DNA of 39,392 nucleotides, taken from positions 1 to 39,392 of the forward strand of contig JAUWCZ010000008.1 in NCBI GenBank assembly GCA_030609055.1, in the 5' to 3' direction. Positions 10,588 to 19,955 of the stretch are shown in pieces. The position numbers and the translations under genes were made by a program. Positions within the stretch are counted from its first letter, which is position 1. Every line of letters begins with the position of its first letter. Below the pieces are notes generated by a model that was given only the letters and a program-made list of their open reading frames with translations, did no database searches and was not told where the DNA came from. The DNA comes from Chloroflexota bacterium (GTDB lineage Bacteria > Chloroflexota > Anaerolineae > Anaerolineales > UBA11858).

Positions 10588-11742
10588 TTGCGAATGAAAA
10601 CTAAATACGCCCTAATATTCCTACTATTGCTGTCTCTGATTATGAACTCCTGCAACATGCCACGGAGAGTCATCTCTCCGGCAGAGCAAACTGCGATCAT
10701 TAACACATCTGTCGCTGAAACGGTGGCTGCTGAATCAAGAGATACACCTTCTTCCGATGATCCGGACCCGGCTGTTGTCACGGATACTCCGCAGCTTGGT
10801 ACAGAAGAAACTAACACCCCTGAACCTTCAAATACGCCGGAACCATCGAATACACCAACCCCCTCAGATACACCAATACCCTGCAATCTGGCAAGATTTG
10901 TCAAAGATGTCACCATTCCAGATGGGAAGAAGTTTAATCCCGGGGACACTTTTACAAAAACCTGGCGGTTGAAAAATGTTGGGTCCTGTGCCTGGACTTC
11001 CGGGTACGACATTGTCTTCTCTGGCGGTGACGCGATGGATGCCCCCAGTTCCATCCAGATAACCTCTGGAACAGTCAACCCGGGTCAAAATGTAGATGTT
11101 TCGGTTGATCTGGTCGCACCAGATTCGGCAGGTACCTACCGCGGGAATTGGCAGTTAAGAGATCCATCAGATGTGATCTTTGACATTGAGAACAGCGAAA
11201 GCGGGTTATTCTGGGTTGAGATTGAGGTCGAACCAGAAGAGACCACAGTGGAAATTCCTCTAGCCAGCCGCGGTCAAATTGAAGATGGTGATGAAGTCCG
11301 CACCAATGCAAATAATGCTGGAGATACCGGCATTGATTTAGGGCTACAAGGATTCGTTACTTTTAATGTCAGCGGTATTCCGAACGGCGCAACGATTGTT
11401 TCTGCAAAACTAGTTCCTGTCGGTTTCGATACTTTAGGAGATCCATTTGGGAGCCTGGGATGTCTAAAGGCATATGTCCATAATTACGATACCGTCGGGT
11501 TTGAAGATTTTAAACCCGAAGGTGCTACCGGAGCTTTTGTCACCTTCTGTAGTGAAGCTGATGCGGATAACAGCAGCAAACAATCCATGAAAGCAAGTGG
11601 AATAAGCGGTGTGCAAGATGCGCTGGCGAGCAATCTCTTCCAAATCCGACTCCAGTTTAAGGATATGCATACGGATGGAGATGGGATTGCCGATGTTTTC
11701 CGCAGTACACTAGAAATCGTTGTCACCTACCAAGAGCCTTAA
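10588..11742 (+). CDS. Lipoprotein with Thr/Pro linker and NBR1-Ig-like domain
   Basis: Signal with lipobox-like LLLLSLIMNSC; linker TNTPEPSNTPEPSNTPTPSDTP; FVKDVTIPDGKKFNPGDTFTKTWRLKNVGSCAW...YRGNWQLRDP is typical of NBR1-Ig-like domains. An ATG start at 10594 is also possible. Confidence 0.75.
   Translation: MRMKTKYALIFLLLLSLIMNSCNMPRRVISPAEQTAIINTSVAETVAAESRDTPSSDDPDPAVVTDTPQLGTEETNTPEPSNTPEPSNTPTPSDTPIPCNLARFVKDVTIPDGKKFNPGDTFTKTWRLKNVGSCAWTSGYDIVFSGGDAMDAPSSIQITSGTVNPGQNVDVSVDLVAPDSAGTYRGNWQLRDPSDVIFDIENSESGLFWVEIEVEPEETTVEIPLASRGQIEDGDEVRTNANNAGDTGIDLGLQGFVTFNVSGIPNGATIVSAKLVPVGFDTLGDPFGSLGCLKAYVHNYDTVGFEDFKPEGATGAFVTFCSEADADNSSKQSMKASGISGVQDALASNLFQIRLQFKDMHTDGDGIADVFRSTLEIVVTYQEP
10811..10880 (+). 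repeat. Short in-frame degenerate repeat encoding a T-P-E-P-S-N-type linker
   Basis: aacacccctgaaccttca / aatacgccggaaccatcg / aatacaccaaccccctca / gatacaccaatacc, about 18-nt units. Confidence 0.7.
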
Positions 11743-11818
11743 GTAATACATGAAGCTTGGATGGGGATCAAATTGCCTAACCATGAAAACCTGAATACAA
11801 AAAGCAGGATCAAATTGA

Positions 11819-11851
11819 AACACCTCTTGAATAATGAATTCAGGAGGTGTT
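11819..11851. terminator. Bidirectional hairpin terminator between convergent genes
   Basis: aacacctcttgaat (11819-11832) / attcaggaggtgtt (11838-11851), 14 bp with one G-U wobble and a 5-nt loop, between convergent CDSs ending at 11742 (+) and 11907 (-). Confidence 0.7.
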
Positions 11852-11906
11852 TTAAATCTTTCAATAAAGTGAAGCAAAAATCTGTTAGTTAATAATTGAT
11901 CCCAAC

Positions 11907-12761
11907 TTAATAAAATAAATCCAGATTATGGGAACAGGATTCAGGTTCTGGCCAGGCCTGCATAAATTGATCTTCTGGTTTTACGCCCATGAGCCACATC
12001 AACCAACGAATGATCCCCCCTGTTAGACGCATCCCACCCTGACTGGCATGGCAGGCCCCCGCGGCATCTTTCTTATCTTTGACCCCGGAGTAGTTAATCC
12101 TGGCGTGGATGGGAAAATCATCTACTGCTAATTGGGTTAAGTCAATATCATTATTCTTTCCATATTTACTAGGATCCCTGCCCAAAAAACGTAAGAGCCT
12201 GACATTAAAGCGGATAAAATGGCGCGGAATAGTGTGGTAAAACAGCTTTTCTGGTTGGTAGGGTGGAAAAAAACTCTTGAAATCTTGATTACCAGCTAGA
12301 TGAAAAGCTTGTGTGGCAGCCTGTTGTATAAACATATGGTCAGGATGTCTATATCCACCGATTGGATCAAAGGTAAGTATCACCTGAGGTTTAATTTGCC
12401 GGATATACTCTGCTATTTGCTCTGCAACCCGATTACTTGGCGCATTAATCAGTGCCTCAGGATGATTATTCTGTGCGCTGCCAGCCATACCAGAATCTCG
12501 ATAATCTAATAAATGAACTGCCGTAATTCCAAGCTGCTCTACAGCACAGTGTAATTCTGACTCCCGTACTTGAGCAACAGATGAAAATCCTTCCATGTAT
12601 TCCGGATCTACTTCACCTGCTTCCCCGCGGGTGGCACATATCAGATGAACTTCGACTCCCTCTTGAGCATATTTCGCCAGTGTACCGCCCATGCCAAATG
12701 ATTCGTCATCAGGGTGAGCCAGGATTGATAATAATGTTTTTTTCACAAGCCAATTCTCCAA
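11907..12761 (-). CDS. PIG-L/LmbE-family N-acetylglucosaminyl deacetylase-like protein
   Basis: LLSILAHPDDESFGMGGTLAKYA (AHPDDE), GYRHPDH. Confidence 0.9.
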   Translation of the reverse strand: MENWLVKKTLLSILAHPDDESFGMGGTLAKYAQEGVEVHLICATRGEAGEVDPEYMEGFSSVAQVRESELHCAVEQLGITAVHLLDYRDSGMAGSAQNNHPEALINAPSNRVAEQIAEYIRQIKPQVILTFDPIGGYRHPDHMFIQQAATQAFHLAGNQDFKSFFPPYQPEKLFYHTIPRHFIRFNVRLLRFLGRDPSKYGKNNDIDLTQLAVDDFPIHARINYSGVKDKKDAAGACHASQGGMRLTGGIIRWLMWLMGVKPEDQFMQAWPEPESCSHNLDLFY

Positions 12762-12944
12762 ATCAGGAAAATAAGATTACAAATGCGGAAGCACTTGACG
12801 GATTATATCATCCTGGATTCCAACCAGAAGTCTGCAGTAAAATAATATATAAGGTTCTTACATCAGACTGAAAATTATTAAAATGAAAAATCACTAGAAC
12901 CAAGCTCAATGAATGGATGATATCTCGAAACCCGGAGGTCCGGT

Positions 12945-13940
12945 ATGCAAATACAACAGGAAACTCTAGAATGGCTGTTATCCGGTGATCCCTCTATCCG
13001 GTGGCAAATCAAGCGCGATATTCTTGAGCAGGGACCGGATGAATTTTTAATAGAAAGGAATTTGATCCCTCACGAAGGCTGGGGAAAGCAGCTGCTTTCC
13101 CACCAGGATCCCTCGGGAACCTGGGGAGGAGGGTTGTATTCACCCAAGTGGATTTCCACTACCTATACCATGCTAGTTCTAAGACGCCTGGGTTTGCCGC
13201 AAGATGTTATACCAGCACAGCTGGGTTGTAAACAGCTTCTCGAAGGGGGATTCTACGAACCGGACGGCGGCATAAATTTTTCCGTATCCTATCAATACAG
13301 TGAAACCTGCATCACCGGTATGGTTCTCTCAATCCTGGCACACTTCCATTATCCTGACAGTCGAGTCCACAGATTGGCAGATCATTTGCTTACTCAACAA
13401 ATGCCTGACGGAGGTTGGAATTGCAGGTCCTTTAAGGGAGATACACACAGCTCATTCCATACAACAATTTCTGCGCTGGAAGGGCTCTTAGCGTATCAAA
13501 TCACATATCCTGAAAATCAAAAGATAATTACCTCAGCTAGAAATAGAGCCCATGAATTTCTCCTCAAGCACAAATTGTACCGATCTCACAGGACCGGAGA
13601 AATCGTTGACCAACGCATGACCAGATTTCCTTTTCCTCCCCGTTGGTATTATGACGTCTTACGAGCATTGGATTATTTTCAAGCCGCGGAAGCTGAAAAG
13701 GATGAACGCTTTAGGGATGCTATCCAGCTCCTCATAAAAAAACAAAACAAGAACCACATTTGGCCAGCCTACCGGGGACCGAGCGGAAGGGTATATTTTG
13801 ATATAGAACAAGCGGGTAAACCCAGTCGATTTAATACATTACGTGCATTAAGAGTATTAAAGTGGTGGAACAATACTCACAATGCTGGATCCTCCCTTGA
13901 CCTTGATATCAGAAGAGAAGATCAGAATAACTCTTATTAA
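12945..13940 (+). CDS. Prenyltransferase/squalene-oxidase-repeat-like protein (alpha/alpha toroid), function unknown
   Basis: 331 aa; QDPSGTWGGGLYSPKWISTTYTMLVLRRLGL and QQMPDGGWNCRSFKGDTHSSFHTTISALEGL resemble QxxDGxW-type repeats. Confidence 0.65.
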   Translation: MQIQQETLEWLLSGDPSIRWQIKRDILEQGPDEFLIERNLIPHEGWGKQLLSHQDPSGTWGGGLYSPKWISTTYTMLVLRRLGLPQDVIPAQLGCKQLLEGGFYEPDGGINFSVSYQYSETCITGMVLSILAHFHYPDSRVHRLADHLLTQQMPDGGWNCRSFKGDTHSSFHTTISALEGLLAYQITYPENQKIITSARNRAHEFLLKHKLYRSHRTGEIVDQRMTRFPFPPRWYYDVLRALDYFQAAEAEKDERFRDAIQLLIKKQNKNHIWPAYRGPSGRVYFDIEQAGKPSRFNTLRALRVLKWWNNTHNAGSSLDLDIRREDQNNSY

Positions 13941-13965
13941 TCAATTAACATCAGATCAATTACTG

Positions 13966-13993
13966 TTGACAGAACCTTTAATCCTGCTACAAT
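13966..13993 (+). promoter_or_regulatory. Candidate sigma-70-type promoter for the HesB-like gene
   Basis: TTGACA (13966-13971) - 16 nt - TACAAT (13988-13993), about 40 nt upstream of the ATG at 14034. Confidence 0.55.
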
Positions 13994-14033
13994 CCCTACC
14001 AGCGATTTATAAATTTCAATTGATAGGACAGAT

Positions 14034-14387
14034 ATGGAAAACACACAAAACATTAACCTGACTCCTGAAGCTGCTTCAGCAATCAAGAATTTGCTCGAAG
14101 AGCAAGACCTTCAAGGGTCCTCATTGAGGATATTTCTTGCGGGTGTTGGTTGAGGGGGTCCCCAGTACGGCATGTCCTTGGATGACAAGGTCAGTGATAA
14201 CGACCAGGTTTATTCAAGCCATGACGTAAAGGTCATCGTGGATGACCAAACACTGGCATACCTGCAGAAAGCAACCATTAAATATGTTGAAGAAAATGGC
14301 AGGAGTGGATTTCAAATAGAAAAGGATAATCCAGAAACAGCCTTGTCTGGCTGCGCCAGCTGTGATCCCTCAACCGGTTGTGGATAA
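14034..14387 (+). CDS. HesB/IscA-like selenoprotein; in-frame TGA at 14151-14153 read as Sec
   Basis: ATG at 14034; translation with TGA=U: MENTQNINLTPEAASAIKNLLEEQDLQGSSLRIFLAGVG-U-GGPQYGMSLDDKVSDNDQVYSSHDVKVIVDDQTLAYLQKATIKYVEENGRSGFQIEKDNPETALSGCASCDPSTGCG*. U occupies the HesB cysteine position; the family signature continues on both sides of the TGA. The ORF track shows only the part after the TGA. Confidence 0.88.
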
Positions 14388-14403
14388 TGATCAACCAAAA
14401 TAC

Positions 14404-14441
14404 AAAAACCTGGATCTAACCAAAGATCCAGGTTTTTTTTT
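14404..14441 (+). terminator. Rho-independent terminator
   Basis: AAAAACCTGGATCT - aaccaa - AGATCCAGGTTTTTTTTT: perfect stem plus T-tract, between convergent genes. Confidence 0.92.
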
Positions 14442-14455
14442 GGGCAGCAATATCT

Positions 14456-15085
14456 TTACGCCCTCCGCAAGAAGGATACCACTAGTCCAAATACGCCGAT
14501 CGATACTAATCCCAAGATAATAAAACCGCTGGGAAGCCCTCCAGTCCCGCTCGTAACCGGGGATGATTCATAGGTTGGAATGATCAATAGCGGTGATGGC
14601 GTGAAAGTAGGTTTCCTGGTTGGAGGGATTTCAGAAATAAACTGCGATGCCAGCGTGGGATCTATCGTTGGTGTTGTCTCCGGTGTGGGCGTAGGTGGTT
14701 TTGGGACAATCGGGAGTTCTCCAGTCACTCGCACATACGGGGCATATACCCAAGCAACTCCCTCTGGTACTCCGGGGTAAACAATCTTCACCCAGGTTCC
14801 CCCCTCAGTTCTTGCCAGCGCAGGTACTTCCTGGCGATTTATTAACACGCCGACTTTAGGATAAAAAACATCTGGACCAGATCGAACATTGATCTGGTCC
14901 TCCGGGTCAGAGTAGACAATTGCAATGGGTCCTTTTGGAGTACCTGTTACAGTGGCAATTGCCACTGTTGGTTGTTGTAATGCATCAGATGCTTGAACCA
15001 GATTGGTGCTAACCACAAATAACGCCAATCCAAGAGCAAACATCATAAGCGCAATTAAAGTTGGCAGCTTCCTTATCATACTCAT
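14456..15085 (-). CDS. Exported/membrane-anchored bacterial SH3-domain protein
   Basis: N-terminal signal, DQINVRSGPDVFYPKVGVLINRQEVPALARTEGGTWVKIVYPGVPEGVAWVYAPYV (SH3b-like), Pro/Thr linker, C-terminal TM GFIILGLVSIGVFGLVVSFLRRA. Confidence 0.8.
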   Translation of the reverse strand: MSMIRKLPTLIALMMFALGLALFVVSTNLVQASDALQQPTVAIATVTGTPKGPIAIVYSDPEDQINVRSGPDVFYPKVGVLINRQEVPALARTEGGTWVKIVYPGVPEGVAWVYAPYVRVTGELPIVPKPPTPTPETTPTIDPTLASQFISEIPPTRKPTFTPSPLLIIPTYESSPVTSGTGGLPSGFIILGLVSIGVFGLVVSFLRRA

Positions 15086-15741
15086 TTCCTTCCTGTTGGA
15101 AACCTGTTATCTAATTTATCCAGGGCAACTATGGCAAAGGGATAAAGTTGCTCTTCATCTTTAGCTCTTTTACGCACATGAGTTCTGCTTTGATTCTGGT
15201 TTCTTTTCTCAACCCGCTGGATAAGTCCGCGCAAAATACTTACGGATTCCAAAAATCCAACCTCTCCACAAAAGTAGATTGCGTTTTGCCTGATAGAAAG
15301 CGGTTGTTTTTGGTCGTTCACTATACCACCCAACTTATCTCCTGCATAGGAACATAGTTTGAAGATTTCAATCAAACTCTCCTCAGCAGTAAGATATTGC
15401 TCTGAGACTTCCAACAGGGAGAGCAACTGTTCCCTACTGAGTTGGGCTAGGAATCCTTGCAGCTGGATGATCACCTGGTCAGCCGCATGCTCTCCCTGTC
15501 CATCAACTGCTATTACACCACCCAGGGCTTTAACTATATGAGAACGCACTTCCAGATCCGGATCTGAAATTCTGGTGGCTAATAAATAAGCTATCAGCGG
15601 TGATTTCCGAGCTGCACCTTGCCCAACCAGATAATCAAGGGCAGCATCTCTTTCTGCAGCCCTTGGTGAAGTCAATCTCTCTGCTGCCTGCCAGATTTCC
15701 TGACTGAGATTAAAATTCGTACCTGAGTGAAATTTATTCAT
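15082..15741 (-). CDS. HEAT-repeat-like protein
   Basis: 219 aa; helical repeats such as AAERDAALDYLVGQGAARKSPLIAYLLATRISDPDLEVRSHIVKALGGV. Overlaps the SH3 gene start by 4 nt. Confidence 0.5.
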   Translation of the reverse strand: MNKFHSGTNFNLSQEIWQAAERLTSPRAAERDAALDYLVGQGAARKSPLIAYLLATRISDPDLEVRSHIVKALGGVIAVDGQGEHAADQVIIQLQGFLAQLSREQLLSLLEVSEQYLTAEESLIEIFKLCSYAGDKLGGIVNDQKQPLSIRQNAIYFCGEVGFLESVSILRGLIQRVEKRNQNQSRTHVRKRAKDEEQLYPFAIVALDKLDNRFPTGRK

Positions 15742-15800
15742 GCCAGAAGGATCCGAAAGACCTATTTATGCTTCTTGATTGGACCGGAACCTTATCAATC

Positions 15801-16934
15801 TTAGCTCTGAAACTCAACCATCCGCTTCTGGATTGAATCCAGAAGGGAAGTAAAAGCATCCGCAAAGGCTTTTACACCCTCAGCTTCCAAATCCTGGGTG
15901 GCCTGTTTCATATCAACGCCCAAGTCTGCTAACTCTGCAAAGACATTATGAGCAGATTCAAGATCTTTATCTATACTCCTTTCCGCTACACCATGATCGA
16001 TAAATGTTTTCAGAGTTGCAGGCGGAATAGTGTTAACAGTCATTGGACCAATCAGATCTTCAACATATTTTGTATCCTTATAAGCAGGATTCTTAGTGCT
16101 GGTAGAAGCCCACAAAGCCCGTTGTCGGTTTGCTCCCTGGTCTTTGAGGGACTTGAAACGGGTACCCTCATCTCCAAAGGTTTTCTCGTACTCAACAAAG
16201 GCCAGCTTTCCACTTGCCACAGCAGTCTTTCCAAGCAACTCCGAGAGTCGGGTTTGATTATCGGGATTGGCTGAGGCTTTGAGGGAATCCAGGTTTTGAT
16301 CCACTTTTGTATCAATTCGAGAAATAAAGAACGATGCTACAGAAGCGATATTCTCAATAGAGTCTCCCCTGGATACTCTTCTTTCAAGGCCAGCCAAGTA
16401 GGCTTCTCTCACTTCCTGGTAACGGTCCAAGCTGAAAATCAAAGTGACATTGATGTTAATCCCATCAGCAATGGACTCGGTAATCGCCGGTAATCCTTCC
16501 TGTGTAGCCGGGATTTTTACCATCAGGTTGGGACGATCAACTGTGTTCCACAGCCGTTTTGCATCCTGGATTGTCTGCTCTGTGTCATGCGCAAGATATG
16601 GACTGACTTCCAAACTCACATAGCCATCCCCTCCACCAGTTTTATCATAAAGAGGAAGAAACAAATCAGCTGCAGCCTGGATATCACGGATCGCCAGCTG
16701 TTCATAGATTTGCTCTTTGGAAAAACCTTTATTGGTGAGTTCTTTTATCTCTTCATCGTATTCACTGGATTGGCTGATAGCTTTATTAAATATACTCGGA
16801 TTTGAGGTAATCCCACGAATCTCACCTCTACTAATCATACCCGCTAGAGTTCCATCATTCAGGAGCTTTCTTTCAATGTTGTCATACCACACAGATTGAC
16901 CCAGCTCATGAAGTTTCTTTATCACATCTGTCAT
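15801..16934 (-). CDS. tal: Transaldolase
   Basis: 377 aa; GQSVWYDNIERKLL...GITSNPSIFNKAI...NLMVKIPATQEGLPAI...NVTLIFSLDRY. Confidence 0.93.
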   Translation of the reverse strand: MTDVIKKLHELGQSVWYDNIERKLLNDGTLAGMISRGEIRGITSNPSIFNKAISQSSEYDEEIKELTNKGFSKEQIYEQLAIRDIQAAADLFLPLYDKTGGGDGYVSLEVSPYLAHDTEQTIQDAKRLWNTVDRPNLMVKIPATQEGLPAITESIADGININVTLIFSLDRYQEVREAYLAGLERRVSRGDSIENIASVASFFISRIDTKVDQNLDSLKASANPDNQTRLSELLGKTAVASGKLAFVEYEKTFGDEGTRFKSLKDQGANRQRALWASTSTKNPAYKDTKYVEDLIGPMTVNTIPPATLKTFIDHGVAERSIDKDLESAHNVFAELADLGVDMKQATQDLEAEGVKAFADAFTSLLDSIQKRMVEFQS

Positions 16935-17401
16935 GAGAGTTTTCCTTCTCTTTCTAATTGTTTTATCATCTCAGTCCGGCGTTTATGGCGTTCTTGCCCT
17001 GGATCATTTCCCAAAAATCTGGCTTCCAGGAATGCCTGTACGAGAACTTCTGCTAATTCTGATTCAATGACAAGACTGCCAAGGCAAAGAACATTCATGT
17101 CATCATGCTCCACACCTTGCTGGGCGCTGTAAGCATCGTGACAGATCGCAGCATATACTCCCCGCATTTTATTAGCAGCTATGCACACTCCAACACCGGA
17201 TCCGCATAAGATAATTCCCCGATCGGCTTTTCCGGATTGGATAGACATACCTACCTTTTCAGAATAATCCGGATAATCCACACTTTCCTCAGAATCGGTT
17301 CCAAAATCTAATACATCATGGCCTGACACTTGGATTACACTTATCACAGTCTCTTTTAGAGGAAATCCAGCATGATCTGTCCCTACAGCGATTCGCATCA
17401 C
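16931..17401 (-). CDS. rpiB: Ribose 5-phosphate isomerase B
   Basis: [19 protein letters not shown]...[51 protein letters not shown]. Confidence 0.93.
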   Translation of the reverse strand: MMRIAVGTDHAGFPLKETVISVIQVSGHDVLDFGTDSEESVDYPDYSEKVGMSIQSGKADRGIILCGSGVGVCIAANKMRGVYAAICHDAYSAQQGVEHDDMNVLCLGSLVIESELAEVLVQAFLEARFLGNDPGQERHKRRTEMIKQLEREGKLS

Positions 17402-19413
17402 AGCACCTTCCTTAGAAGTTCATCCGCTTTGTTTATAACATTATCAGTTGTTAATCCAAACTCCTCATATATTCGCCCTGCGGGAGCTGAAACGCCAAAG
17501 CGGTCAATAGACAGGATTGATCCTTGATCCCCAACCCACTCTCTCCAGCCTTGAGATATTCCAGCTTCAATAGCCAGTCGAGCTTTAAGATGCGACGGTA
17601 AGACTGATTCTCGATAGGATTTATCCTGTTTCCGGAATAGTTCCCAACTAGGGAAAGAGATTATCCTGACATTCACCCCTTTAGCAGCTAATTTATCTCC
17701 TGCATTAATAATCAAATCTACTTCAGAGCCAGATGCCATCAGAATGAGTTCTGGTTCTTGTTCTCCAAGATCAATCAGTACATACGCCCCGCGGACCAAT
17801 TCTTTTGCCGGTGCGTAAATAGTTCGATCCAGGACAGACATGGATTGTCGTGATAGCGCCAGCGCAGTCGGTCCTTTTTGGTAACTAAGGGCAAAAGCCC
17901 AGGCCTGAGCCACCTCATTTGCATCGCCCGGTCGTAAAACCACTAGATTGGGGATCGCCCTCAAGGCGGCGAGATGCTCTACAGGTTGATGAGTAGGACC
18001 ATCTTCTCCTACCCCTATGCTGTCATGGGTGAAAACCCAAATGCTTGGGATATGAGATAAGGCGGAAATCCGAATTGCCGGGCGCATATAATCGGAAAAT
18101 ACAAGGAATGTACCACCATAAGGCTTCACACCACCATGGATAGTCATGCCGTTAATCACGGCCCCCATGCCGTGTTCTCGAACACCAAAGTGAAAATTCC
18201 GTCCTTGGTACATATCAACCTGAAAGGCCGAGTGTCCATCTATCCAGGTCTTATTGGAGGGTGCCAGATCAGCAGATCCTCCGATCAACTCCGGCACATA
18301 GGGAGCAAGCGCGTTGATCACCTTACCGGAAGCAGCTCGGGTTGCCATGCCTTTGGGATCGGCTGCAAATTGTGGGATCCCCTTTTCCCAGTTCTCACTT
18401 AGTTTTCCAGCTAATCGACGTTTTAATTCAGCCGCTTCCTCTGAGTACTCCTTCTCGTAGGCTGAAAACATGGCATTCCAGGAGTTCTCTGCTTCAACTC
18501 CTTGTTTAAGGGCAATCCGGAAATACTCAAGAACATCTTTCGGGAGATAAAAACGGGGTTCAATCGGCCAATCGAGGGCGGTTTTTGCCGCATTGAGTTC
18601 CTCATCTCCAGGAGGAGATCCGTGAGCTGCCGCTGTGTCTTGTTTGGTTGGCAACCCATACCCGATATGCGTCCGACAGACTATCAAGGAGGGCCGTGGA
18701 TCTTCTTTCGCCTGCTGTATCGCCTGGTCTACCGCGGTTACATTATTGCCGTCGTCGACACTAAGGACCTGCCAGCCATAAGATTCAAATCTGGCTCCTC
18801 TGTCCTCGGTAAAAGCTAACTCAGTACTTCCATCTATTGAGATCCGGTTATCATCGTAAAGATATATTACTTTTCCCAGGCGCAGATGACCTGCCAGAGA
18901 CGCTGCTTCCGCAGTCACCCCCTCCATCAAATCTCCATCTGTGACCAGACCATAAGTATGGTGATCAATAATCGGGAAATCTGGTCGATTATAGATAGCA
19001 GCCAAATGTGCTTCTGCAATTGCGAACCCGATTCCGTTGGCGAATCCTTGTCCCAGAGGTCCGGTGGTTGTTTCAACTCCCGGTGTTAAGCCATACTCAG
19101 GATGCCCTGGTGTCAGACTCCCCCATTGGCGAAATTTTTTGATCTCGTCCAGCGATAAATCATAACCTGTAAGGTGCAGTAATGAATACAACAACATGGA
19201 TCCATGTCCACCGGATAAGATAAACCTGTCTCTATCTGGCCAATCTGGATTAGCTGGATTATGTTTCAAATGCCTTGTCCAAAGTGTATATGAAAGAGCT
19301 GCAGTTCCCATCGGCAAACCAGGATGCCCGGAATTTGCTTGTTGGACAGCATCTGCGGATAAGAATCGAATGCTGTTAATCGATTGTTTTTCCAGCGATT
19401 TTCCTTCTCTCAT
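17398..19413 (-). CDS. tkt: Transketolase
   Basis: 671 aa; [52 protein letters not shown]-like TPP motif region, [27 protein letters not shown]. Confidence 0.95.
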   Translation of the reverse strand: MREGKSLEKQSINSIRFLSADAVQQANSGHPGLPMGTAALSYTLWTRHLKHNPANPDWPDRDRFILSGGHGSMLLYSLLHLTGYDLSLDEIKKFRQWGSLTPGHPEYGLTPGVETTTGPLGQGFANGIGFAIAEAHLAAIYNRPDFPIIDHHTYGLVTDGDLMEGVTAEAASLAGHLRLGKVIYLYDDNRISIDGSTELAFTEDRGARFESYGWQVLSVDDGNNVTAVDQAIQQAKEDPRPSLIVCRTHIGYGLPTKQDTAAAHGSPPGDEELNAAKTALDWPIEPRFYLPKDVLEYFRIALKQGVEAENSWNAMFSAYEKEYSEEAAELKRRLAGKLSENWEKGIPQFAADPKGMATRAASGKVINALAPYVPELIGGSADLAPSNKTWIDGHSAFQVDMYQGRNFHFGVREHGMGAVINGMTIHGGVKPYGGTFLVFSDYMRPAIRISALSHIPSIWVFTHDSIGVGEDGPTHQPVEHLAALRAIPNLVVLRPGDANEVAQAWAFALSYQKGPTALALSRQSMSVLDRTIYAPAKELVRGAYVLIDLGEQEPELILMASGSEVDLIINAGDKLAAKGVNVRIISFPSWELFRKQDKSYRESVLPSHLKARLAIEAGISQGWREWVGDQGSILSIDRFGVSAPAGRIYEEFGLTTDNVINKADELLRKVL

Positions 19414-19721
19414 AATGATGTCCTCTTGATCAGTTCACGGATAGTAGAATATGCTATTGAATGGTTGTATGAAAAATAAGTGATGCTATATGGACTGTTT
19501 AATCAATACAATTCTTACTGATAATTCTTCCCTTTCTCTCTACGATAAAATCAATTCCTATTTTACCGCATCTCCTGGATAGACTAGTAACAATTCGAAA
19601 ATATCTCCAGCTGTAATTTCATCCTGCTTTAATCCTCTGAATAGGCATATAAAAAGCAGTCAGGAGCAAAAAAAGTACTGCCGTGTTGCCTGTGAAATAT
19701 AGTACAATATAGTTAGTTTAT

Positions 19722-19739
19722 TTGTGATAAACTTCACTA
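19722..19739. promoter_or_regulatory. Candidate Rex- or CRP/FNR-family operator
   Basis: TTGTGA TAAACT TCACTA: near-palindrome matching TTGTGAA-N4-TTCACAA at 12 of 14 specified positions and TGTGA-N6-TCACA at 9 of 10. Lies in the 542-bp divergent intergenic region upstream of the Hdr/Etf locus. Confidence 0.45.
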
Positions 19740-19955
19740 CCTTATTTATTAGTTTCTTTTAAGATATAGATAGTAATTACTTATAGATCTGAAAGGTTTA
19801 CCGATTCGTTCCGGGTTTCATTTTTTTTTTGTGGATCTTACACAAGATGTATTGTTAATCCGAACATCAATATTCAGACAGAAAGGATTAATAATCATCC
19901 TCTAATTAAGAATTAATGAACCCTAATTCTTTTGTTCTGAACAGGAGGGATCACA

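Noticed and set aside
10560-11078. 172-aa minus-strand ORF opposite the NBR1-Ig lipoprotein
   Set aside because: Repetitive GVGVFDGSGVFEGSGV sequence is the antisense of the Thr/Pro linker repeat.
14034-14387. Pseudogene interpretation of the TGA-interrupted HesB-like gene
   Set aside because: There is only one disruption, it sits exactly at the family's catalytic Cys/Sec position, and the frame and conserved sequence continue on both sides. Selenocysteine is the better explanation.
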